NCBI GenBank assembly: GCA_039030335.1
Contig: JBCCEJ010000076.1
Location: 1-28,821 of the forward strand
Length of the DNA: 28,821 nt
From: JBCCEJ01 sp039030335
GTDB taxonomy: Bacteria; Pseudomonadota; Gammaproteobacteria; HK1
Direction: 5' to 3'
The translations under genes and the position numbers were made by a program. Below, piece by piece: positions 22,329 through 28,821 of the stretch. Each line of letters starts with the position of its first letter. The stretch's first letter is position 1. The notes beneath the pieces were generated by a model. It was not told the DNA's origin and did no database searches. It saw nothing but the letters and a program-made list of their open reading frames with translations.

Positions 22329-23069
22329 TTACAAGCCCAACTCGGTCCGCAACTCAGCAGCTCTCGCTTCCGCGCGCTCGCGGGTGGCGGCGTCAAACTC
22401 CTGAGCTATCAGCTGGCGGTTGTTCTCGCCACCCGAGTCGCCGGCCGCAGCGGCCGCAGCGAACCACGCGTAGGCAGCCGCGTCGTCGCGTCCCACGCCT
22501 TCGCCCAAGGCGTTCATGATGCCGATGTTGTTCATCGCCTTGGCGCTGCCGCCGCGGGCCGCGCGTTCATACCAGCCGAGTGCGCGCTCAAAACTCTTAC
22601 GCACTCCGCGTCCCTCGTAGTGCATCAGACCGAGGCTGTACTGCGCGATCGTGTGGCCCTGTTGCCCCGCCCTGGTCAGCCACTTGATCGCTTGTCGATC
22701 GTCACGCGCGATCCCTTGACCCTGCGCGTACATGAGGCCGAGATTAGCCTGCGAGACGGCGTGACCCTGGTCCGCCGCGGCACGATACCAGCGGGCTGCT
22801 TGCTTTAAGTCGGGATTCGCTGATTCTGCATCCATGCTGACGGCGAGCTGGTATTGAGATTCCGGATCGGTCGGGCCATCGGCCCCACCGGCCCCGGCCG
22901 CTCTCTGGTCAGCCGCACCCGGACTGGCTGTGCGGCCGGCGGCCCGGGCCTGTTGCTGTTCGACGAGAATGCTGATGTCGAGGTCGGCGAACGCAGAAGG
23001 CGCGAGGCACCACAGTGCCAGCGCCAGGCTCAGTGCAACTGACCTGGCTGGGTGGCAGCGGTCATGCAT
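22329..23069 (-). CDS. Secreted Sel1-repeat (TPR-like) protein
   Basis: 246 residues. An N-terminal signal peptide (about 1-28: Arg, hydrophobic SVALSLALALWCLAP, cleavage after AFA) is followed by a Ala/Gly-rich segment and about four Sel1-like repeats (70-205) with the pattern A..WY..AA..G.A.A...LG.MY..G.G. Examples are AARWYRAAADQGHAVSQANLG and ALGWYERAARGGSAKAMNNIG (shortened). Sel1 repeats form protein-binding solenoids and are often periplasmic. The start overlaps the end of the upstream FHA/cyclase-like gene by 8 bases, so the two are translationally coupled and probably act together. Partner unknown. Confidence 0.88.
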   Translation of the reverse strand: MHDRCHPARSVALSLALALWCLAPSAFADLDISILVEQQQARAAGRTASPGAADQRAAGAGGADGPTDPESQYQLAVSMDAESANPDLKQAARWYRAAADQGHAVSQANLGLMYAQGQGIARDDRQAIKWLTRAGQQGHTIAQYSLGLMHYEGRGVRKSFERALGWYERAARGGSAKAMNNIGIMNALGEGVGRDDAAAYAWFAAAAAAGDSGGENNRQLIAQEFDAATRERAEARAAELRTELGL

Positions 23070-24183
23070 GAACCGTGTACTCGATAAGCTGTCCCTCGGC
23101 GTCGAAGGTCTCGCTCAGACTGATGACACCCTGGCCCTCCAGCGTGGCCAGTTCCTGGCAAAGTGACTTGGCGCCGTCGCCATTGCGCAGCAAAGTACCT
23201 GCGTCGTTGAGGTTCTGTAGCACGAATCCGTCGTCGTTCAGCGTAATCCGCGCATGCGGAATTCGCTGGGGTCCGCCGCGCAGGGTAATGGTCGGGCGGC
23301 TGGCGTCCAGGACCACCTGCTTGCCCTTGTAGCGCAGCTCCATGCGGGTCTCGGAGACGACTTCTTCGGCAGCCGGTGCGTTGCGCAGACGCTCCATCAG
23401 ACCGGTCTGGTCCACGGTGTTAGCGTTTAGCAGGCGCCCGATGCGAGTAACCGGCTCATCGTCATCATCGTCGTCATTCACGGCAGCCGGGGCCGCAGGC
23501 GCGGCGGCCGCCGCGGGAGTCGGGGCTGGCGCCGGTGTTGGGACGGCGGGGGTGGCTGACGCATCGGCCTGATTGTCACGCAGAGCGGCTGGACGCAGAT
23601 CGCGCGCCTCCGCCCACACGACGTCGGACACGCCGACCGGATCGTCATCGGGTAGCAGCCGCATGGGTGCCATCGAGTTGACGCACTTCGCATCGTCTGG
23701 TCGAAGGCTGTCCGCCAGGCTTTGCGTCGCGATGATCTGGTCGGATTCAACCGCCTGGATGAGGGCCTCGACCGTGTCCAGACCCGAGCCGGACAAGCGC
23801 CCGGCGTCGACCAGAAGTCTGTCCAGATGCAACGCAATGCGTACGCCCATCTGGGTCGTGACCAACGGCGAGGTGCGTCCCGAGGACCGATCCCGCTTGG
23901 ATATGCTCTGCTGAATGGCACAGGCGGCCTGAAAGGCGCGCTGTCCGTCGGTCAGATTGCACAGGACCTGATCGGCCCGGGTGCGGGCGACGACTCCGCC
24001 GTAATGATGCACGATGTCGGCGATGGTCTGCCGGTACTGAGCAACTTTCTGCCTGACGAGCCATTCGGTTTCCGACTGGTTGCGCTTTCCCCCGAACAAC
24101 ACCCGGTCACCCGACTGGCGCAACGAACCGCCGCTGTCGACTTCAGCTAGCAGCAGTCCCATGGTGTTGGTCGGAATCTGCAT
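23062..24183 (-). CDS. Protein with degenerate nucleotide-cyclase-like domain and C-terminal FHA-like domain
   Basis: 373 residues. The N-terminal part (about 5-175) resembles class III adenylate/guanylate cyclases: LLLAEVDSGGSL in place of FADISGST, GGVVARTRADQVLCNL in place of the KT.GD.V segment, then AACAIQQS and VRIALHLDRL. The first metal Asp is Glu and the Asn/Arg pair of the last helix is missing, so catalysis is doubtful. A Pro/Ala-rich linker and a six-Asp run (about 210-245) lead to an FHA-like beta domain (about 285-350). There the usual Ser-x-x-His reads R-I-P-H, so phosphothreonine binding is also doubtful. There is no signal peptide or membrane helix. It lies four bases after the oxidoreductase gene and overlaps the Sel1 gene. 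A regulatory or scaffold role is possible. Confidence 0.75.
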   Translation of the reverse strand: MQIPTNTMGLLLAEVDSGGSLRQSGDRVLFGGKRNQSETEWLVRQKVAQYRQTIADIVHHYGGVVARTRADQVLCNLTDGQRAFQAACAIQQSISKRDRSSGRTSPLVTTQMGVRIALHLDRLLVDAGRLSGSGLDTVEALIQAVESDQIIATQSLADSLRPDDAKCVNSMAPMRLLPDDDPVGVSDVVWAEARDLRPAALRDNQADASATPAVPTPAPAPTPAAAAAPAAPAAVNDDDDDDEPVTRIGRLLNANTVDQTGLMERLRNAPAAEEVVSETRMELRYKGKQVVLDASRPTITLRGGPQRIPHARITLNDDGFVLQNLNDAGTLLRNGDGAKSLCQELATLEGQGVISLSETFDAEGQLIEYTVHA

Positions 24184-24187
24184 CGGT

Positions 24188-25450
24188 TCAGGCGTCCAGC
24201 ACCAGATTACCCTTGGGGATCGAGATACATGTCAAACACGTGCCTTCCTCGACGGGAGCGCCCGGCTCGTGCAGATACTCTACCGTGCCGGAGCGTATTG
24301 CCGTCAGACAAGAACCACAGTTGCCAGCCCTGCAACCAGACTCCATCGGGATACCGCTTGCTTCGGCGAACTCGAGCAACGACGCGGCCGATCCGTCCCA
24401 CCCGAGCGTATTGCCGGACCGGGCAAACTCGACTTCGATCGAGTTGGCACCGCTTGGCGGAAGGTCGCGGCTCACCCGTTTTACCGTGGCCGCGCCGAAC
24501 GCTTCGAAGTGGATCTTGCTCTTCGGTACGCCCCAGGCGGTCAGGTCGTGCGTCAGCGAATCCATCATGGCTGCCGGACCGCAAATGAAGAAGTCGTAGT
24601 TGTTGGAGGGCAACAGGCGTTTCAGCAGGTCGACGGTAACCCACTCGGCATGGTCGAAGTCGCGGCCCAACTCGTCGTTCGGGCCTGGCTGCGAGAAGCA
24701 GATGTTCAGACGGACGTTCTCGTTCTCGGTGCCCAGTTGGCGGAGATACTCACGCTGGACCTGTTGGGAACTGTCCCGAACACCATAGAACAGCCAGGTT
24801 TCGCGGGAAGAGCCGGTTGCCGTGATGTAGTTCAGCATGCTCAGCGCGGGTGTTATCCCGACGCCGCCGCCGATCAGCACCACCGGACCGTGAGTCTCCG
24901 AATCCAGATGAAACTGTCCACTCGGCGCCTTGACGTCGACGAGGTCATCCGGCTGTAGTTCCTGGTGAAGGAAGGTCGACACGAGGCCGTCGACCTCGCC
25001 TTTCAGACGCTTCACGGTCACGCGGTAATAGTCCGGGTGCGTGGGTGAGTCGCTGAGTGAATAGCATCTGGTGAGGGGGCGGTCGTGGCCTGGTATCGGC
25101 AATCTGAAGGTCAAGTACTGGCCTGGCAGGAACGCCGGCAATGGCTGGCCGTCGTGAGGAGCGAAATAGAATGAACAGGTGTCCTCCGCCTCCAGAACCT
25201 TGCCTTGGAGCACAAATTTGCGGAACCCCGACCAGGCGGATTCGCCGCCGAGGGCCTGCAGACGGCTGATCGGTGAACTGAGCTGCGAGATCCGCGCGTT
25301 TAGCAGTTCGCGCTCCGCCTCGTGTGCAGCCCGCGCCCTGACCAGGCGCAATACTTCAGCACATGCCAGCACCACCATGTACAGCGCGAATGCGCCGAGG
25401 GCGGCAAGCGCGATGAGCGGTACAAGATCAGGCATGGAAGAAGCCGGCAC
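24188..25450 (-). CDS. Membrane-anchored FAD/NAD(P)-dependent oxidoreductase with C-terminal 2Fe-2S ferredoxin domain
   Basis: 420 residues. One N-terminal membrane helix (about 10-32, PLIALAALGAFALYMVVLACA) and a short coiled-coil-like stretch are followed by a ferredoxin-NADP reductase module. FAD binding is by RCYSLSDSP (about 128-136) and the flavin/NAD region GGGVGITPALSML; nucleotide binding is by FFICGPAAMM. The C-terminal plant-type 2Fe-2S domain has Cys in GCRAGNCGSCLTAI and a final Cys in GTCLTC. The architecture resembles the reductase of multi-component oxygenases and the Hcp reductase Hcr, but here it is membrane-tethered. Start codon at 25450 is GTG; an ATG at 25435 is an alternative, and neither has a strong ribosome site. 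It lies in the same-strand group with the outer-membrane barrel and multihaem cytochrome; its electron partner is unknown. Confidence 0.9.
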   Translation of the reverse strand: MPASSMPDLVPLIALAALGAFALYMVVLACAEVLRLVRARAAHEAERELLNARISQLSSPISRLQALGGESAWSGFRKFVLQGKVLEAEDTCSFYFAPHDGQPLPAFLPGQYLTFRLPIPGHDRPLTRCYSLSDSPTHPDYYRVTVKRLKGEVDGLVSTFLHQELQPDDLVDVKAPSGQFHLDSETHGPVVLIGGGVGITPALSMLNYITATGSSRETWLFYGVRDSSQQVQREYLRQLGTENENVRLNICFSQPGPNDELGRDFDHAEWVTVDLLKRLLPSNNYDFFICGPAAMMDSLTHDLTAWGVPKSKIHFEAFGAATVKRVSRDLPPSGANSIEVEFARSGNTLGWDGSAASLLEFAEASGIPMESGCRAGNCGSCLTAIRSGTVEYLHEPGAPVEEGTCLTCISIPKGNLVLDA

Positions 25451-25468
25451 GCAAGTGACCCATCTCGA

Positions 25469-25474
25469 ATTCTA
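25469..25474 (-). promoter_or_regulatory. -10-like element before the oxidoreductase gene
   Basis: TAGAAT on the minus strand (25474-25469) matches TATAAT at five of six positions, about 19 bases before the GTG at 25450. The -35 at the expected distance (TGCGCA) is poor. If real, the oxidoreductase-FHA-Sel1 genes can be transcribed independently of the porin-like gene. The 164-base gap 25451-25614 holds nothing else I can identify. Confidence 0.25.
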
Positions 25475-25614
25475 CCGACAATCCAGTGGCTTGCGCACCG
25501 CCCAACGGGCGTATCCCCGGTGTTTCACGCCAGCCCCGGACAGCGCGCGCCGCAGGCGGACACCGCAGATACCGAGATAGCTTCTTCGGGCGCGGACGTT
25601 CCGCGGCTGCGAAT

Positions 25615-27123
25615 TCAGAATTTGCGTCGGATTTCGAACCGGATACCGGCCAGATTTTCGTCGTTGTCGCGCAACGCGGCCATCGCGTCAGCCCGCACGA
25701 TCCAGGCTTTATCGAGCGGCAACTGATACCGCACACCGATCGCATACTGGTCACCTTTGGCTACGCGGTCTTCAGCCTTGCCGAGTACCTGGACGGTAGC
25801 GAGTTCAACCACAACCTGCTGGTCGAGCCCGAACAGGTACTGGAGCCCGAGTGCTCCGCCCGTCGTGTTGTTGGCGGTGTCATCCAGCTTCGGGAACCCG
25901 GTCAGATTATCCGTCTCGAAGTTGATACCGGTATTTTTCAACACACCGCCCGCCGCGCCGTCACGCGCCAGCGACTGCGGCCGGTCCAGACCGAGGAACA
26001 GGTTCAGGTAGGGCACCAGCGTGGTCGGGCTGTTGCTGATAAGCGAGTTCTCGAAGAGCAGCAGCACCCCGTCGGCGTTTTGTCGCGCACCATTGTTGCG
26101 GTCCTGGCCGAAGTTCCAAAGGATGCGCGTGCTGTTTGATAGAAGACCCGAGTAGCGGCGACTGAATGCGGCCGTCACGTTGTGATAGCTCTGGTCATTG
26201 AGACCATCGCGCCCATCGGTGAAGCCGTAACCGAGTTCCAGGTAGCCCTTACGCGCCTCGATAAACGCCTTGACGCCGTAGAGGCCTACATTATGGTCGG
26301 CAACCTGTCCGAACCGATCGAGAACACCCTTGGAAGACACCTTGTCGAAGGCGCCGAAAAAGGTGATGTCCATGTTCGAGATGTCAAAGCGTGCGCTGTT
26401 AAGTGCGGGGATCGTAAAGGCACCACCAACGAAGGCATCTTCGACCCAGATGCCATTCTGAAACAGCAGCGGCATGAAACCGATCGCGAACGGCAGGTCG
26501 AAGGGGGCTGGCTGATCGGTAAAACCACCGTAGAGCGCGCCGGCGTCACCTTCCAGAAACAGGGCGTTGAGGTTCGCGTCGAACTCGAGCTGGCAGCCGT
26601 CGTCGTTGTCAGCGGCAAACTCGCACCGTGTAAAGGTGCCGCCCTGGTTCAGAGGCTGGATAAAAGCGTGGATACGTTCGGTCGCCGTGAACTTGTAGTC
26701 GATATCGAGGTTCAGCTGTGCGGCAAACTGCCCGATCTCGGCGTCGCCGTTGTCGTTGTAGCCAACCGCGACCTTGGCGTCTCCATAAATGGCCAGTTGC
26801 GTGATCGTCGGGTTGAACGCACCAAGTGCATCGCCGTCAGGCTGGAGCGGGCCTTCCCGATAAATTTCGCGGCCGTATTCCAGCAGCGGGCGGGGGAACT
26901 CGACGCCAAATTTTCCGCCGTAGATCTGTAGCTGTCGTTCGACGCTGTAGGGCTTGTCTTCGTACGTCGGATCGGAGCGGAAAAATCCGCGGTCGAACTC
27001 GACGGGCTCGACACCTTCTTCGAGCTTCGGCTGTTCCTTGGACTCCTGCGCATGCCCCGCGAGCGCACAGAACAACGCTACGCAAGACGATGCGGTCCTG
27101 GCCCACCGAACCATGCCTACCAT
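25615..27123 (-). CDS. Outer-membrane beta-barrel (porin-like) protein
   Basis: About 502 residues. Signal peptide at about 1-26 (MVGMVRWARTASSCVALFCALAGHA, cleaved before Gln). After a charged segment (VEFDRGFFRSDPTYEDKPY) come many alternating short beta strands (for example KVAVGYND, AQLNLDIDYKF, ITFFGAFDKV, GYLELGYGF, NSTRILWNFG, AIGVRYQL). The C-terminus is EIRRKF, ending in Phe as outer-membrane barrels do. I choose the ATG at 27123, which has GGGGGG seven bases upstream; the open frame reaches 27192 but gives a long non-signal extension. I do not recognise a named family. It follows a multihaem cytochrome c gene on the same strand, a pairing typical of porin-cytochrome electron conduits. 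It could equally be a substrate-specific porin. Confidence 0.8.
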   Translation of the reverse strand: MVGMVRWARTASSCVALFCALAGHAQESKEQPKLEEGVEPVEFDRGFFRSDPTYEDKPYSVERQLQIYGGKFGVEFPRPLLEYGREIYREGPLQPDGDALGAFNPTITQLAIYGDAKVAVGYNDNGDAEIGQFAAQLNLDIDYKFTATERIHAFIQPLNQGGTFTRCEFAADNDDGCQLEFDANLNALFLEGDAGALYGGFTDQPAPFDLPFAIGFMPLLFQNGIWVEDAFVGGAFTIPALNSARFDISNMDITFFGAFDKVSSKGVLDRFGQVADHNVGLYGVKAFIEARKGYLELGYGFTDGRDGLNDQSYHNVTAAFSRRYSGLLSNSTRILWNFGQDRNNGARQNADGVLLLFENSLISNSPTTLVPYLNLFLGLDRPQSLARDGAAGGVLKNTGINFETDNLTGFPKLDDTANNTTGGALGLQYLFGLDQQVVVELATVQVLGKAEDRVAKGDQYAIGVRYQLPLDKAWIVRADAMAALRDNDENLAGIRFEIRRKF

Positions 27124-27223
27124 TCCAAATCCCCCCCGGGATTCCATCATTCCTGAGCTGTTCCCCACAGCCCGTCTGTGGCGCATAAGCACGCGCTAAC
27201 GGATTGTCCGTGAATTCAGGGTG

Positions 27224-27253
27224 TTAATGCAACCTCAACAGGAATCGCATTAA
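27224..27253. promoter_or_regulatory. Operator-like inverted repeat upstream of the porin-like gene
   Basis: TTAATGC (27224-27230) and GCATTAA (27247-27253) are perfect reverse complements separated by 16 bases, about 100-130 bases upstream of the ATG at 27123. They lie in the most AT-rich stretch of the gap. Half-sites on the same face of the helix (centres 23 bases apart, about two turns) suggest a dimeric repressor or activator site. No regulator in the window can be assigned to it. Confidence 0.35.
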
Positions 27254-27296
27254 TTAGTTGTCGTAACTTCCCAAAAGGAATAGATCAGGAGTGACT

Positions 27297-27352
27297 GTCT
27301 CCCAGGCAATTGAGGGAGACCTCAGGGCCAGGGTGCCTCTGCCGGCACCCTG
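27297..27352 (-). other. Two tandem stem-loops after the multihaem cytochrome gene
   Basis: Stem 1: CAGGGTGCC (27329-27337) / GGCACCCTG (27344-27352), 9 bp with a 6-nt loop, just downstream of the cytochrome stop (27368). Stem 2: GTCTCCC (27297-27303) / GGGAGAC (27314-27320), 7 bp with a 10-nt loop. Neither is followed by a T-run on the minus strand. They may stabilise the 3' end of the cytochrome message or act as a partial terminator before the porin-like gene. Confidence 0.45.
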
Positions 27353-27367
27353 ATCTGGAACGTCCCT

Positions 27368-28821
27368 CTAGTCGACTGCGAACTCGACCGCCTGCGGATG
27401 GATATCGATCATCCATTCGTTCATCGCCTGCTCCATATCGTCCGTACCGTCGACGAACTTCATGAAGTAGATGGGCTCTGCACGCGAGCGCAGCCGCACG
27501 GCCAGCGTGTACTTGCCGGGTTTCGTCATTGCCGACGCCGGCACGCTGTAGATAGCCTTGCGGCTCGCCAGAGGCGGCAGGCTGCGACCTTCCATGCGCA
27601 CGAACGGGGGATGGTTCATGACTGTGACAGGCTGCTGCGGTGGACGCAGCAGCGGTAGTTGGTCGACGTCGAAGTTCACCGGGAGATACATCTCCCGATC
27701 GGTCCCCTTGACGTTGGTCGTCAGGAACTTAGTCTGCAGATTGAACAGCTGTGAATCGAACGGTAGTTTCCCGGCCAGAACGTCCAGGGAGTGCTCGTCG
27801 GCCATGTCACCATGGCTGTCGACGTAGCCGGACTCCCAAACACGCTCGCCATCGGGGTCTACGAGCGCCACGTTCAACCAGATTTCCGGCTGAGCGCCCA
27901 ACGATCCCGATGGCAGGTTGTGACCCGAGTTCAGGTTCGTGATCACGTAGTGGAAGGCCAGGCCTTCGCCGGACTTGCGCCCCGAATCGAAGTAAGGGCC
28001 GTCGATTCGCGAGGTGTTCTCCATGACCTGCCGGCGCAAGTCGCGTTTGACTTCGAGCTGCTCGATGTTGGCATCGATGATCTCACGCGCCTCTTCGCGG
28101 TCATCGCGCTCCGTCCAGGGTTCGGGGAACTCGACGGCAAGTTCTTCCTCTTCGATCTTGTCTTCGAAGTCTTCACGGCCCCACTCGGCTCGATAGTCGA
28201 ATTTGAGCCAATCTTCCATCGTCCAGTTTTCGGCTTCCGGGTTGTGTGGGAAAACGCCTGGATGTGCGATGGCGTAGCCGGGTCCGAAGAACGTGTGATT
28301 GGCGTGCTTGCGTCCCGGGTTGATCTCTTCGCCATTGATGATGGCGGCCGGCGCCGTCTCGTACCCGGATGGCACGCCAGGCACCTTCCCCATATGGCAG
28401 TCCTGACAGGTCACGCCAGCAGCTTTGGCCGGAGAGTCGCGGTACTGATCCCACACCACCTCAAGCTTAATACCGAGATTGACCGTGACCTGATGGCACG
28501 ACGCGCAGAATTCGGAGCTTCTCAACGTGTCGAACTTGATGGCCGCGTTGTGGATCTTTTTTCCGCGCTCCGCGTCCGACGTGGCTACTCGGTACTTGCC
28601 CTTGTTCTCGATCACCTTGGCAACGTGTTCTCCGCCCACCGGACCGTATACGGGTTGATGGATGTTGCCCGGTTCGATGTAACGCTCGCCGTTGATGCGC
28701 CCGTACTGTGTGGTGACACGGTGACACGAAATGCAGGTGACCCCTTCGCGAGATACCTGTGAGCGCTCCCAGAGCGGCATGTCGCGTGGCTCGCCGAGCG
28801 CCGTGCCGACGCTGACATGAC
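27368..28821 (-). CDS. Multihaem cytochrome c family protein (partial, 5' end beyond window)
   Basis: The frame stays open from the stop at 27368 to the right edge, so the N-terminus lies outside the window; the first ATG inside is at 28780. Three CxxCH haem-binding motifs are visible: CISCH (28735-28721), CASCH (about 28507-28493) and CQDCH (about 28408-28394). More may lie upstream. After the haem region (to about residue 140 from 28780) comes a charged Glu-rich helical segment (about 195-250), then a long beta-rich domain (about 260-470) with HYVITNLNSGHNLPSG and few Cys. Such proteins are exported and carry electrons in the periplasm or at the outer surface. It is upstream of the barrel protein on the same strand. 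The electron donor and acceptor are not evident. Confidence 0.9.
   Translation of the reverse strand, partial: HVSVGTALGEPRDMPLWERSQVSREGVTCISCHRVTTQYGRINGERYIEPGNIHQPVYGPVGGEHVAKVIENKGKYRVATSDAERGKKIHNAAIKFDTLRSSEFCASCHQVTVNLGIKLEVVWDQYRDSPAKAAGVTCQDCHMGKVPGVPSGYETAPAAIINGEEINPGRKHANHTFFGPGYAIAHPGVFPHNPEAENWTMEDWLKFDYRAEWGREDFEDKIEEEELAVEFPEPWTERDDREEAREIIDANIEQLEVKRDLRRQVMENTSRIDGPYFDSGRKSGEGLAFHYVITNLNSGHNLPSGSLGAQPEIWLNVALVDPDGERVWESGYVDSHGDMADEHSLDVLAGKLPFDSQLFNLQTKFLTTNVKGTDREMYLPVNFDVDQLPLLRPPQQPVTVMNHPPFVRMEGRSLPPLASRKAIYSVPASAMTKPGKYTLAVRLRSRAEPIYFMKFVDGTDDMEQAMNEWMIDIHPQAVEFAVD

Noticed and set aside
25463..25480. Near-match to the GlrR box (TCTC-N10-GACA) before the oxidoreductase gene
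   Set aside because: One mismatch in eight; about ten such near-matches are expected by chance in a window this long, and no sigma-54 promoter is nearby.
27131..27137. Run of seven C (G on the coding strand) just before the porin-like gene, considered for phase variation
   Set aside because: Seven bases is short for slippage, and the run serves as the ribosome site at normal spacing from the ATG.

Overview
The window looks like chromosomal DNA from a high-GC, non-enteric gammaproteobacterium, possibly a marine, sediment or alkali-tolerant lineage. The evidence is the mnmA-hflD pair, the rng-yhdP pair, a GlrR-type sigma-54 activator close to the enterobacterial protein, a RelA with a degenerate HD domain, and AmiC-type amidase sequence. 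No rRNA, tRNA, CRISPR array, IS transposase or integrase was seen. Coding density is very high, and there is no gene-free stretch longer than about 300 bases. Many long ORFs antisense to real genes are GC-driven shadows and are left out.

Layout, left to right. (1) 54-1211 (+): an AmiC-type N-acetylmuramoyl-L-alanine amidase whose 5' end (signal peptide and first half of AMIN) is missing; an in-frame stop lies just before the homology begins. (2) 1246-3118 (-): mnmA followed by hflD, convergent with the amidase. (3) 3119-3404: a compact regulatory region with a perfect GlrR-type box (TGTC-N10-GACA), a sigma-54 -24/-12 promoter and two leader hairpins. It points into (4) 3405-8599 (+): asmA-like gene, glrR-like sigma-54 activator, a stand-alone HPt protein, and a receiver domain fused to a Ser/Thr kinase. 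(5) 8634-14208 (-): rng followed by yhdP. (6) 14339-16612 (+): relA, divergent from rng. (7) 16799-22293 (+): an eight-gene Mrp-type cation/proton antiporter operon in the order E-F-G-A(C-terminal type)-B-C-D-D, which matches the antiporter module of membrane-bound hydrogenases. (8) 22329-28821 (-): multihaem cytochrome c (cut by the window edge), outer-membrane beta-barrel protein, membrane-anchored FAD/2Fe-2S oxidoreductase, a protein with degenerate nucleotide-cyclase and FHA domains, and a secreted Sel1-repeat protein.

How the parts may work together (inference). The most interesting unit is the 3119-8599 operon. It carries the DNA site and sigma-54 promoter expected for GlrR directly upstream of its own operon, but the usual partners GlrK and QseG are absent from the window. 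In their place are an HPt and a receiver-Ser/Thr-kinase hybrid, suggesting a rewired envelope-linked phosphorelay that joins His-Asp and Ser/Thr signalling. The right-hand group suggests an electron path across the cell envelope (inner-membrane flavoprotein, multihaem cytochrome, outer-membrane barrel), but this rests on gene proximity and family resemblance only.
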